Assembly (NCBI RefSeq): GCF_900091445.1
Contig: NZ_LT607733.1
Location: forward strand, 2,303,501-2,367,500
From: Micromonospora echinofusca
Lineage (GTDB): Bacteria > Actinomycetota > Actinomycetes > Mycobacteriales > Micromonosporaceae
Reading direction: 5' to 3'
Length of the DNA stretch: 64,000 nucleotides
Of the stretch, positions 34,506-41,904 are shown in pieces. The translations under genes and the position numbers were made by a program. Position 1 is the first letter of the stretch. Each line of letters begins with the position of its first letter. Under the pieces are notes generated by a model, which did not search any database, was not told the origin of the DNA, and saw only the letters and a program-made list of their open reading frames with translations.

Positions 34506-35680
34506 CTGGTCAGGCGTCCCGAGAGCCCGAGCACCTCGGCGAAGGCGTGGATGGCCGGCGGCACCGGCCAGGAGGTGTCGCGCAGCGCCGCGAGGTCCAT
34601 CGCGGCGCGCGCCGCCACGTCTGGCACGCCCGCCTCGACCGCCTTGCCCAGCACCACCCAGCCGGCCTCCCAGCGCGACCGGTCGACCTTCGCCTGCACC
34701 GCCGAGATCACCGCGGTGAGGAACGCCAACTGCCGGTCGCCGCGTTCGGGCAGCCGGAACGCCTCCGGGTCGGCGAGCACCCGCTCCGGGTCGGGCAGGT
34801 CGAGGTTCTCCAGGTAGGTGACGAACTCCAACCCCGCCCCGTCGCCCACCGCGCCCACCACGGCCAGCGCCAACGCCTCCGCGCCGGCCCCGGCGGCGTG
34901 GTGGACGGCGAGCAGTCGCAGCACCATCTCCCAGGTGCGCGGGGACGGCCAGGCGCCGCCGCGGGCCTCGGCGTCGGCGGGCAGATGGTGGGTCAGCCCC
35001 GGCCGGGCGGTGAGGAAGCCCGCGACGGCCCCGCGCGCCCGCGCCAGCGCCGTGCCGGTGCGCGCGGGGCGGACCGCCGGCACGCTGACCGCCGGCCAGG
35101 TGCCGGCCAGGCCCCGCGCGACGGTCCGCGCGTCGTGCGTCCAGTGCAGGTGCACGAACCGGTTCGCCAGCGGCGGAGCCAGATGCCAGCCGTCCGCCGC
35201 GCTGGTCGGTGGGTTGGCGGCCGCCACGATCCGCACCGACGGCGGCAGCGAGAGGCTGCCGACCCGGCGTTCCAGCACCACCCGCAGCAGCGCCGCCTGC
35301 ACCGCCGGCGGCGCCGAGGAGAGCTCGTCGAAGAAGAGCAGCCCCGATCCGGTACGCGCCAGCCGGACCGCCCAGTCCGGCGGGGCCATCGGCACCCCGT
35401 CGGTGGCGGGGGAGTCTCCGACGATCGGCAACCCCGCGAAGTCCGACGGCTCGTGCACGCTGGCGATGACCGTCTCCAGCGGCAGGCCCACACCGTCGGC
35501 GAGCTGTTGCAGGGTGGCGGACTTGCCGATGCCCGGCTCGCCCCAGAGCAGGACCGGCAGGTTCGCCGACACCGCCAGGGCCAACGCCTCGACCTTCGGA
35601 TCGGCGGCCGGCTCCGTCCGCCACGCCCGGGTCGCGGCGACGAGGTCGTCCGCCGCGGCCAGCGCCCGCAGCGCCGTCAT
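34502..35680 (-). CDS. MoxR-type AAA+ ATPase
   Basis: The protein has 392 residues. Walker A GEPGIGKSATLQQLA is near residues 47-61 and Walker B LLFFDELSSAPP near 116. The AANPPTSAADGWHLAPPLANRFVHL stretch holds sensor 1 and the arginine-finger region. A C-terminal helical lid follows. MoxR ATPases work with VWA proteins to remodel or activate client proteins. ATG at 35680 overlaps the ankyrin gene upstream (ATGA), and its own stop overlaps the VWA gene, so the three proteins are probably made together. Clients may be the ankyrin and leucine-rich-repeat proteins of the same run, or proteins or RNAs bound by them. Confidence 0.9.
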   Translation of the reverse strand: MTALRALAAADDLVAATRAWRTEPAADPKVEALALAVSANLPVLLWGEPGIGKSATLQQLADGVGLPLETVIASVHEPSDFAGLPIVGDSPATDGVPMAPPDWAVRLARTGSGLLFFDELSSAPPAVQAALLRVVLERRVGSLSLPPSVRIVAAANPPTSAADGWHLAPPLANRFVHLHWTHDARTVARGLAGTWPAVSVPAVRPARTGTALARARGAVAGFLTARPGLTHHLPADAEARGGAWPSPRTWEMVLRLLAVHHAAGAGAEALALAVVGAVGDGAGLEFVTYLENLDLPDPERVLADPEAFRLPERGDRQLAFLTAVISAVQAKVDRSRWEAGWVVLGKAVEAGVPDVAARAAMDLAALRDTSWPVPPAIHAFAEVLGLSGRLTR

Positions 35681-37437
35681 CGGCCCGTCCACTCGGCCAG
35701 TACGTCCCGGATCTCGAACACCGGCCGCACGTCGTCGTCGCCGTCGTCGTACATGCTCGCCTTCCCCTCCGCCAGGTCGCGGGCGGTGGTGTCGTCCTCG
35801 TCCGGGGCGTGCGGATCGGCGCCGGCCGCCAGCAGCGCGCGGACCAGCCCCGGGCTGCCGCCGTCGCCCACGGCCACGTGCAGTGCCGTGCGCCCACGGC
35901 GGTTCGGGGCCCCGATCGGGACGCCGGCGTCGCACAGCCGCCGCAGCAGCGCGACGTCCTCCACGGCGCGCAGGTGGTGCAGCAGCGTCCCGCCCCGGCC
36001 GTCGGCCATCCTCGGATCGAGCCCCGCGTCGAGCAGCGCGGCCAGGGCCGCCGCGCCGCCGTGCTGGACCCGGAGCAGCACGTCGCGTCGCAGCTCGCGC
36101 AGCGGCCGGGGCAGCCGGCCGGTGCCGCCCCGCCACGCCTGCACGGCGGCGAAGCAGCCCGCCGACGGCCCGCCGAGGGCGCGCAGCAGGTCCTCCGCGG
36201 CGACCTCCTCGGGGGTGTGTGAGACCGGGTCGAGCCGGCCGTCGCCGTGCAGGAGGGTGTGCCACTCGCTCCCGCAGCGCACCGGCACGCTGACCCGCAT
36301 CCCGAACGACGCCGCTGGCCGCGTCGCCGGTCCTGCGGCCCCTGTCGCCGTCACCGGCCGCGGATCCGGCGTCCGGGCGGCCCCGTCGGCCCTCGGGGCG
36401 CGGCCGGTCGTCGACGCGGCGGAGCCGGCCACCGGCGGTGTCGTCGGGAACAGGGCCCGGCGCACCAGGGGGTGCAGATCGGCGGGGCCGAGCAGGCCGT
36501 GCCGCACCAGGTCCAGGTCGGGGGGCCGCTCGTGCACCACGGTGGCGAACCGGGGGCGGGTGAAGTGCCGCCGGTCGTACCCGACGAACGAGGCGGCCAC
36601 CGCGCCGTCGCCCAGCCGGTGCACCTCGGCCACCAGCTGCCACCCCGAGCCGATCATGACCCGGTCGGCGCCGTAGCGGGCCTCGAGCCGGGCGAGTTCG
36701 GCGTCCAGCCCGAGCGGGACCAGGCGACCCCGCTCGGCGTCCGCCGCCCCGCCATGGTGGTGGACGTCCGGGTCCAGGTCGACGCCGGCCACGGCCCACG
36801 CCTGGAGCACCTCGCCGGCGGCGATGAGCCGGTCGTAGACCTCGGCCCGGCTCGCCGGGTCGTACGGATCGACCACCGTCGCGTACGACTCGACCGGCCG
36901 GAGGGCGCCGTCGGCCTCGAAGCCGGGCAGCCGGGCCGGCGAGCCGCCGTACGCGACGGCGAGACCGTCCACGTGCGCGGCGCTCCAGTACGCCGGCGGC
37001 AGGTCCTGCCGGACGACGTCCTCGGCCAGCACGGGGCTGACGGTCAACCGCAGCCGCTGCGACCCGTCCACGGTCTTCGGCGTCCGCACCACCAGCGCGA
37101 CGTCGTCGTCGCCGAACCGATCGTCTCTCGTGGACAGCAGGATCTGCTGGTGGGTGGCGACGCCGGTGCGGCCGCCGAGCACGCGCGGCAGGTGCCAGCG
37201 CAGCAGATCCGGGGCGAGCACGCCGAGGTCCGCCTCGATCCGGCCGGCCCGGGACCGGCCGTGCTCCCGGGCCACCCCGGCCAGGTCGAACGCCACGTCG
37301 ATCCGCCCGGCGGCACAGGTGGCCCGCCAGTCGCCGGCCTCCCGGGCGGCGGTGCACGCCTCGATCATCGGGGCGGGCACGGCGTACCGGCGGATGCGCT
37401 GCCAGGTGCGGATCTCGTCGATGACGGGCGGGTTCAC
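35677..37437 (-). CDS. Ankyrin-repeat protein A with conserved N-terminal domain
   Basis: The protein has 586 residues, with GTG at 37437 overlapping the LRR gene stop (GTGA). The C-terminal 130 residues contain ankyrin repeats: AALAALLDAGLDPRMADGRG, LLRRLCDAGVPIGAPNRRGR and LVRALLAAGADPHAPDEDD. The N-terminal 400 residues are not a family recognised here. They open with a short helical unit containing AREAGDWRATCAAGRIDV, then APDLLRWHLPRVLGG, and align with the ankyrin protein at 40085-41668 over most of their length, including APARLP/GDLAPDELHPLV-like blocks. The protein probably serves as a scaffold or receptor feeding the MoxR-VWA pair. No catalytic motif was seen. Confidence 0.82.
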   Translation of the reverse strand: MNPPVIDEIRTWQRIRRYAVPAPMIEACTAAREAGDWRATCAAGRIDVAFDLAGVAREHGRSRAGRIEADLGVLAPDLLRWHLPRVLGGRTGVATHQQILLSTRDDRFGDDDVALVVRTPKTVDGSQRLRLTVSPVLAEDVVRQDLPPAYWSAAHVDGLAVAYGGSPARLPGFEADGALRPVESYATVVDPYDPASRAEVYDRLIAAGEVLQAWAVAGVDLDPDVHHHGGAADAERGRLVPLGLDAELARLEARYGADRVMIGSGWQLVAEVHRLGDGAVAASFVGYDRRHFTRPRFATVVHERPPDLDLVRHGLLGPADLHPLVRRALFPTTPPVAGSAASTTGRAPRADGAARTPDPRPVTATGAAGPATRPAASFGMRVSVPVRCGSEWHTLLHGDGRLDPVSHTPEEVAAEDLLRALGGPSAGCFAAVQAWRGGTGRLPRPLRELRRDVLLRVQHGGAAALAALLDAGLDPRMADGRGGTLLHHLRAVEDVALLRRLCDAGVPIGAPNRRGRTALHVAVGDGGSPGLVRALLAAGADPHAPDEDDTTARDLAEGKASMYDDGDDDVRPVFEIRDVLAEWTGR

Positions 37438-38570
37438 CGGTAGACGCTCGCGATCGCCTGGATGTCCTCGTGGGGGGCGGTGACCGGCCGCTCGGCGAGC
37501 AGCGCCGAGGCGCGGCGGCGCTGCCGGCGCGGCACGCCGCCGTTGATGCCGAGGTACTCCAACGTCGGGTGTCCCTCGATGGCCTCGACGAGCCGCCGCG
37601 CGCCCCGCCCGCCGATTTCCGTACGCCGCAGGTCCAGTCGACGCAGCCGGGCGGCGGGCAGCGCGTCGGCGAGCATTGCCGCGCCCTCGTCGCCGACGAC
37701 GTTGCCGCGCGCCCCGAGGGCCCGCTCCGACGGTGGCCGGGCCAGGTCGAGCGCGCGCCAGGACCCCAGGTGTCGGGCCAGCGCCGCCATCCCGCCCGGG
37801 GTGATCCCGTTGCCACCGAGCCCGAGCGTCAGCTCCACCCCGCCGACCAGCTCGGCGAGGGCGGCCACGCCCGCGTCGCCGAGGTGGTTGGCCGCCAGGT
37901 ACAGCTCCCGCACGCCGGCGGCGCGGACCAGCGCGCCGAGCGCCGGCACGGCGTCCGGTCCGAAGCCGTTGCCGCCGAGGAAGAGCCGCCGTACGGGTCG
38001 CTCGCGGGCGGTCAGCGCCTCCGCGAGGGCGGTCAGCCCGGGCACGCCCATGCCGACGTTGACCAGGTCGAGCGTGCGGATGGCGGAGTTCACCGCGAGC
38101 GCCGCCGCGAGCCGGCGGACACCCTCGTCGCCGACCGGGTTGCGCTTGAGCCACAGCGCCCGCACGGTGTCGTCGCCGGCCAGCCGGTCGGCGAGCGCGT
38201 CGACCCCGGCCGGGTCGATCCGGTTGCAGCCCAGGTAGAGCGTCTGGAGGTGGTGACCCGGACGCAGGGCCTCGGCCACCGCCCGGGCGCCGTCGGCGCC
38301 GAGGCCGTTGGTGCCCAGCAGCAGGTGCCGCACCAGCGGGGAGTCGACCGCGGCGGCCACGATCCGGGCGGTCTGCCCCGGGCCGACGCCCTGCTTGCAC
38401 AGGTCCAGCCGGCCGTCGGGCTGCACCGTGCCGCGCGGGAACACCTCGGGCCCGGCGACCGTGTCCGGCGCGGCGAGGCGGACCAGCAGGGGGTCGAAGT
38501 CGCCGGGATCGGCGAGGCCGGCGTCGGGGTCGGCGATGGCCGGGCAGCGCACCGGCGTCGGGTCGGTCAC
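37434..38570 (-). CDS. Leucine-rich-repeat protein, ribonuclease-inhibitor type
   Basis: The protein has 378 residues, with GTG at 38570 overlapping the SDR stop (GTGA). About nine repeats of the form LxLxxNxhxxxGhxxLAxxL run from residue 75 to the end, for example HLLLGTNGLGADGARAVAEA, LYLGCNRIDPAGVDALADRL, LWLKRNPVGDEGVRRLAAAL and LYLAANHLGDAGVAALAELV. This is the 28-29 residue RNase-inhibitor/RanGAP type, not the shorter bacterial secreted LRR type. No signal peptide is seen, so it should be cytoplasmic. RNase inhibitors of animals bind nucleases with such repeats. An RNA- or RNase-related role next to tRNA-like genes is a tempting inference without direct proof. Confidence 0.85.
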   Translation of the reverse strand: MTDPTPVRCPAIADPDAGLADPGDFDPLLVRLAAPDTVAGPEVFPRGTVQPDGRLDLCKQGVGPGQTARIVAAAVDSPLVRHLLLGTNGLGADGARAVAEALRPGHHLQTLYLGCNRIDPAGVDALADRLAGDDTVRALWLKRNPVGDEGVRRLAAALAVNSAIRTLDLVNVGMGVPGLTALAEALTARERPVRRLFLGGNGFGPDAVPALGALVRAAGVRELYLAANHLGDAGVAALAELVGGVELTLGLGGNGITPGGMAALARHLGSWRALDLARPPSERALGARGNVVGDEGAAMLADALPAARLRRLDLRRTEIGGRGARRLVEAIEGHPTLEYLGINGGVPRRQRRRASALLAERPVTAPHEDIQAIASVYR

Positions 38571-39943
38571 CAGGGCACGCTCCGGTAGTCCTTGAGGAAC
38601 TGGCCGCTCACCGGCGCCCCGCGTACGCCGCGCACGATCGGGTCGTAGACCCGGGCGGCCCCGTCGACGACGTCGAGTGGTGGCCGGAAGCCGAGGTCGC
38701 GCTGGGCCGCCTTGCCCGGGTGCGGCCGCTCGTCGGTGACCCAGCCGGTGTCCACGCTGTTCATGTGGATGCCGCTGGTCAGGTAATCGGGAGCGACCGT
38801 GCGGACCAGCATGTTCAGCGAGGCCTTGGCCATGTTGGTGTGGGGGTGCCGGGTGGTCTTGCCGGAGCGGGAGTAGCTGCCCTCCATCGCGGAAACCTGC
38901 ACGACGTGCCGCTGCGGGTGGGCGCTCGCCCGCATCAGCGGGCGCAGCCGGGAGGTGAGCAGGAACGGCGCGAACGCGTTCACCACGTGCACCTGCAACC
39001 ACTCGTGCGGGCTGACGTCGGCGTCGCTGAGCACCCAGGAGTTGACCTCGCGCAGGTCGAGCGGCTGGCCCGTCTCGTCGACCCGCCCGGCGGGGAAGAA
39101 CGCGTCCAGCCCGGAGGGCAACCCGGCCGAAGGGGTCGTGACGGGCGCGGCGCCGATCGCGATCCGCGTGGCCGGCCCCTCCAGCGCCGTGGACTCGGCC
39201 GCCCGGACCTCCCGGTGGTACGCCGCCGGCCGGTAGAGCGTCTGTGCGGCGTTGTTGACCAGGATGTCCAGCCCGGCGAAGCGCCGCCCGACCAGCGCGA
39301 CGAAGTCGAACGTGCCGGCCAGGTCGAGCAGGTCCAGCCCGTGCACGTAGAGCCGGCCGGCCCAGTCGTCGGCGTCCGGCACGGCGGCGAAGCGGCGGGC
39401 CGCGTCGCGGGGGAACCGGGTCGTCACGATCACGTCGGCACCGTCACGGAGCAGCTTGAGCGCGGTGTGGAAGCCGATCTTCACCCGGCCGCCGGTCACC
39501 ACGGCGGTGCGGCCGGTCAGGTCGCAGCGGGCGTGGCGCCGCTCGCGGTTCTCCGCCGCGCACGGCGGGCACATCAGGTGGTAGTCCACGTCCACCTGTC
39601 GGTAGGGAAGCTTGCACACGTAGCAGTGCCGTGCCCTGCGGAGCGTCCCGCGTCCGGCCGCGCCGGGGTCGGCATCGGACGGTGTGGGACCGGAACCGGA
39701 GCCGGGGCCGGGCGGCGCGGGGTCGGGGATCTCGGTGTGGAAGCGCGTGGCGGTGGCCAGCAGCGCGCGGTCCGCCGCCCGGGTCGTGGCGTCCCGGCGC
39801 GCTCTGGCGCGCCTCTTGATCCCCCGGTGGGCGGCGGTGACGGCCCGCTCCAGCTCCTGCCGGGTCGCCTCGTCCAGGTCGGCGTCGTCGAGCCGGCCGA
39901 GAACGGCGAGACAGGCCGCCAGCTCGGTGGGATCGACGGGCAC
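38567..39943 (-). CDS. SDR-family protein with N-terminal zinc ribbon and degenerate active site
   Basis: The protein has 458 residues, with GTG at 39943 after AAGGAG. Residues about 1-75 are helical and charged. A two-CxxC zinc-ribbon follows (CYVCKLPYRQ...MCPPC, near residues 110-131), then a Rossmann SDR domain with TGGRVKIGFHTALKLL and ILVNNAAQTLY. In place of the catalytic YxxxK the sequence reads HTNMAKASLNML, so lysine is kept but the tyrosine position is threonine. Large insertions separate the NNAA motif from the active site. It may bind a nucleotide or RNA without classic dehydrogenase activity. It lies 25 bases after tRNA-like element 1 and is first of five overlapping genes. Confidence 0.8.
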   Translation of the reverse strand: MPVDPTELAACLAVLGRLDDADLDEATRQELERAVTAAHRGIKRRARARRDATTRAADRALLATATRFHTEIPDPAPPGPGSGSGPTPSDADPGAAGRGTLRRARHCYVCKLPYRQVDVDYHLMCPPCAAENRERRHARCDLTGRTAVVTGGRVKIGFHTALKLLRDGADVIVTTRFPRDAARRFAAVPDADDWAGRLYVHGLDLLDLAGTFDFVALVGRRFAGLDILVNNAAQTLYRPAAYHREVRAAESTALEGPATRIAIGAAPVTTPSAGLPSGLDAFFPAGRVDETGQPLDLREVNSWVLSDADVSPHEWLQVHVVNAFAPFLLTSRLRPLMRASAHPQRHVVQVSAMEGSYSRSGKTTRHPHTNMAKASLNMLVRTVAPDYLTSGIHMNSVDTGWVTDERPHPGKAAQRDLGFRPPLDVVDGAARVYDPIVRGVRGAPVSGQFLKDYRSVPW

Positions 39944-39967
39944 GGTGCTCCTTCGTGGAGGGTCAGG

Positions 39968-40043
39968 TGGCGAGACCGGCCGGATTCGAACCGGCGTCCT
40001 CCAGCTTGCTGTCAAGGCGCGTCGACCTCTGCGCTACGGCCTC
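39968..40043 (-). tRNA. tRNA-like element 1
   Basis: On the minus strand, 76 nt fold as a tRNA-like cloverleaf. Acceptor GAGGCCG pairs with CGGTCTC (one G-T), a G discriminator is followed by an encoded CCA, and the T arm is GCCGG-TTCGAAT-CCGGC. The D arm is TAGCGCAGAGGTCGACGCG. Three further bases 5' (GGC) can pair with the 3' GCC, giving a helix of up to 10 bp. The anticodon arm is broken: only two outer pairs form in the normal register. A CTTG-ACAG-CAAG mini-hairpin is the alternative. It is therefore unlikely to be an ordinary translating tRNA. It lies between ankyrin gene B and the SDR gene on the same strand. Confidence 0.65.
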
Positions 40044-40084
40044 GCCGCGCGGGAGCCTACCGAAGGCCACCGACAACCGGCCCC

Positions 40085-41668
40085 CTACCGTCGCGTCGGC
40101 GTCCGCGCGAAGGCGAGCAGTTCGGCGGCGGTGCGACCCCGCTCGTCCACGGCGTCCGGATCGGCCCCGGCCGCGAGCAGGACCTCCATCACCTCGGTGG
40201 CCAGCGCGAGGGCGGCGGCGTGCAGGGGGCTGTGCCCGTCCCGGTCGGGTGCGTCGAGGTCGAGCCCGGCCGCGGTGAGCGCCGGGAGCACCCGGTGGTG
40301 GTCGACCCAGGGCAGCCAGTGCACCAGCGTACGACCCCGGTTGTCGCGCAGCTGCGGGTCGATCCCGTCGGCGAGCAGGGCGAGTAGTCCTTCGGTGTCG
40401 CCGTGGAACGCCCGGACGAAGAGGTCCTGCCGGAGCCTGCGGATCTCCTTCGGCACCGGCTTCGCCCCGGTACGCCAGGCGCGCACCGCCGCCGCGCAGC
40501 CGCCGACCGGCCCGCCCAGCCCGGCGAGCAGGAACTCCCGGCGCAACTCCTCGTCGGTGTGCGCGGTGACGAGGCGGCAAGCCGCGACCTGGACGGGGTG
40601 CCAGTCCCGCCCGCACCGGATCCGGATCGGCGGGGGCGGCGCCGGCTCGGGAGCCCGCCATGCCTGGGTCCGCCCGGGGAAGAGGGCCTCGTGCACCAGC
40701 GGGTGCAGCTCGTCCGGGGCCAGGTCGCCCCAGCGCAGCAGCGCCGCGTCCGCCGGCGCGGGCACCCCGAAGGCGTACGGTCCGGCGACCGGCTCGTCCC
40801 AGGCCGCCTGGCGGACGGTCGGCTGGCCGTCGGCGGCGAGCTCGACGGCCAGCCTGTGGCCGTCGGCGAACTGCGTCGTCGTCCCGTAGCGGTGGGCGAG
40901 CCGCCGGGTCTCCTCGGCGAGCACGGACAGCGCCGGCGCGTGGGCGACGAGTGCGGGCGCGAGCCAGGCGGAATCCTGCCGGCCCACGTCCGGGTCGACG
41001 GCGAGCCCGGCCGCCTCGTACGCCGCCACCGGCTGTCGGGCCGCCAGCAGCGCGGCCACCGTCTCCACCTGCGTGGCGCGGTCCTCGGCCCGGCGGGGCG
41101 CGGCCGTGCCGCCCTGCGGGTACGGGCGGCCGTCGGGCGTGTGCCAGGCGAGCCGCACGGCCGAAGCGCCGTAGGCCCAGCGGCGGGTGGCGACCGCGTC
41201 CGCGTCCCAGCACCAGCCGGGCAGGTCGTGCCACCGGGTTGGCAGGCGCAGGCTGTCGGTGACCCGCAGTCCGATCCGCTGGGGGCTGTGGTCGGTGCGC
41301 GGCAGGGTCGCCACCAGTAGCGGGACGCCCCGGCGGAGCAGCCGCGCGGTCGTCCGGACCGGGCCGGGCAGCCGGGAGAGCACGACGGCGGCGCGGGGCA
41401 GCAGGGCCAGCGACCTGGTGCGGGGCAGGAAGCGACGCAGCAGGTCGGGGGCGAGGCCGCGCAGCTCGCCTTCGACGCGGGCGGCCTCGTCGGTGCCGTA
41501 CCGGGCGGCCACGTCCCGCAGGTCGACGTGCGCGTCGACCGCTGCGGCGGCGCAGGCACCCCGCCAGTCACCGGCCCGTCGGCGGGCGGTGGCGGCGGCG
41601 ACGGCGGCCGGCGGGGAGGCGTATCCCAGGAGTCGCAGTTGCTTCTCCCGTTGCCGGCGGCGTTCCAT
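40085..41668 (-). CDS. Ankyrin-repeat protein B, paralog of protein A
   Basis: The protein has 527 residues, with ATG at 41668. The N-terminal domain matches ankyrin protein A: RRRAGDWRGACAAAAVDAHV, YGTDEAARVEGELRGLAPDL and LRRFLPRTRS, then a central GDLAPDELHPLVHEALFPGR block and CGRDWHPVQVAACRL. The C-terminus has ankyrin repeats: LLALLADGIDPQLRDNRGR, LPALTAAGLDLDAPDRDGHS and VLLAAGADPDAVDERGR. It is flanked by tRNA-like elements on both sides (25 bases from element 2, 41 bases from element 1), all on the same strand. The N-terminal family shared by A and B is not recognised; a role in sensing or binding RNA or a protein target is only a hypothesis. Confidence 0.82.
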   Translation of the reverse strand: MERRRQREKQLRLLGYASPPAAVAAATARRRAGDWRGACAAAAVDAHVDLRDVAARYGTDEAARVEGELRGLAPDLLRRFLPRTRSLALLPRAAVVLSRLPGPVRTTARLLRRGVPLLVATLPRTDHSPQRIGLRVTDSLRLPTRWHDLPGWCWDADAVATRRWAYGASAVRLAWHTPDGRPYPQGGTAAPRRAEDRATQVETVAALLAARQPVAAYEAAGLAVDPDVGRQDSAWLAPALVAHAPALSVLAEETRRLAHRYGTTTQFADGHRLAVELAADGQPTVRQAAWDEPVAGPYAFGVPAPADAALLRWGDLAPDELHPLVHEALFPGRTQAWRAPEPAPPPPIRIRCGRDWHPVQVAACRLVTAHTDEELRREFLLAGLGGPVGGCAAAVRAWRTGAKPVPKEIRRLRQDLFVRAFHGDTEGLLALLADGIDPQLRDNRGRTLVHWLPWVDHHRVLPALTAAGLDLDAPDRDGHSPLHAAALALATEVMEVLLAAGADPDAVDERGRTAAELLAFARTPTRR

Positions 41669-41692
41669 CTCGGCGTCCCCGTTCCTTCGGAA

Positions 41693-41767
41693 GCGGGCCG
41701 GCCGGATTCGAACCGGCGTCCTCCCGGTTTTGGAGACCGGGCGCGACGACCGCTGCGCTACGGCCCG
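41693..41767 (-). tRNA. tRNA-like element 2 (Trp-type CCA anticodon loop)
   Basis: The acceptor CGGGCCG pairs perfectly with CGGCCCG and extends to 8 bp with a further G-C pair. The T arm GCCGG-TTCGAAT-CCGGC is identical to elements 1 and 3. The D arm is TAGCGCAGCGGTCGTCGCG. The anticodon arm has a 6-bp stem CCCGGT/ACCGGG and loop CTCCAAA, the exact loop of bacterial tRNA-Trp (anticodon CCA). No CCA tail is encoded, and the position expected for the discriminator is C, not the G usual for tRNA-Trp. It could be a divergent tRNA, a decoy, or a regulatory RNA. It is 25 bases upstream of ankyrin gene B. Confidence 0.65.
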
Positions 41768-41795
41768 CACGTGGCGGCCGGGCGACGCCCGGGTG

Positions 41796-41868
41796 GCGGG
41801 CGGGCCGGATTCGAACCGGCGTCTTTCTCCTTGAGGGGGAGACGCGACGACCTCTGCGCTACCGCTCG
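41796..41868 (-). tRNA. tRNA-like element 3 (CUC anticodon loop)
   Basis: The acceptor CGAGCGG pairs with CCGCCCG except for one A-C mismatch, and two more pairs are possible beyond the normal stem. The T arm is the same 17 bases as in elements 1 and 2. The D arm is TAGCGCAGAGGTCGTCGCG. The anticodon stem TCTCC/GGAGA is perfect, with loop CCCTCAA: anticodon position CUC (Glu), but base 33 is C instead of the near-universal U. CCA follows the 7-bp stem directly, leaving no normal discriminator. It is the outermost element of the minus-strand run. A TACACT sequence (41877-41882 on the other strand) lies in the right place for a -10 box. Confidence 0.6.
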
Positions 41869-41904
41869 CCGCGGGCAGTGTAGGGCACCACACGCGATCG
41901 AGCT

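Noticed and set aside
39684..41834. Plus-strand peptides containing DSNRRPP, FEPASF or RIRTGVLPV runs
   Set aside because: These are translations of the antisense strand of the three tRNA-like elements (the ggattcgaacc T-arm block), a common source of spurious proteins.
39968..41868. Selenocysteine tRNA or selC-like genes, because of the long acceptor helices
   Set aside because: The D stem is 3-4 bp, the variable region is short and no UCA anticodon is present, so tRNA-Sec architecture is not met.
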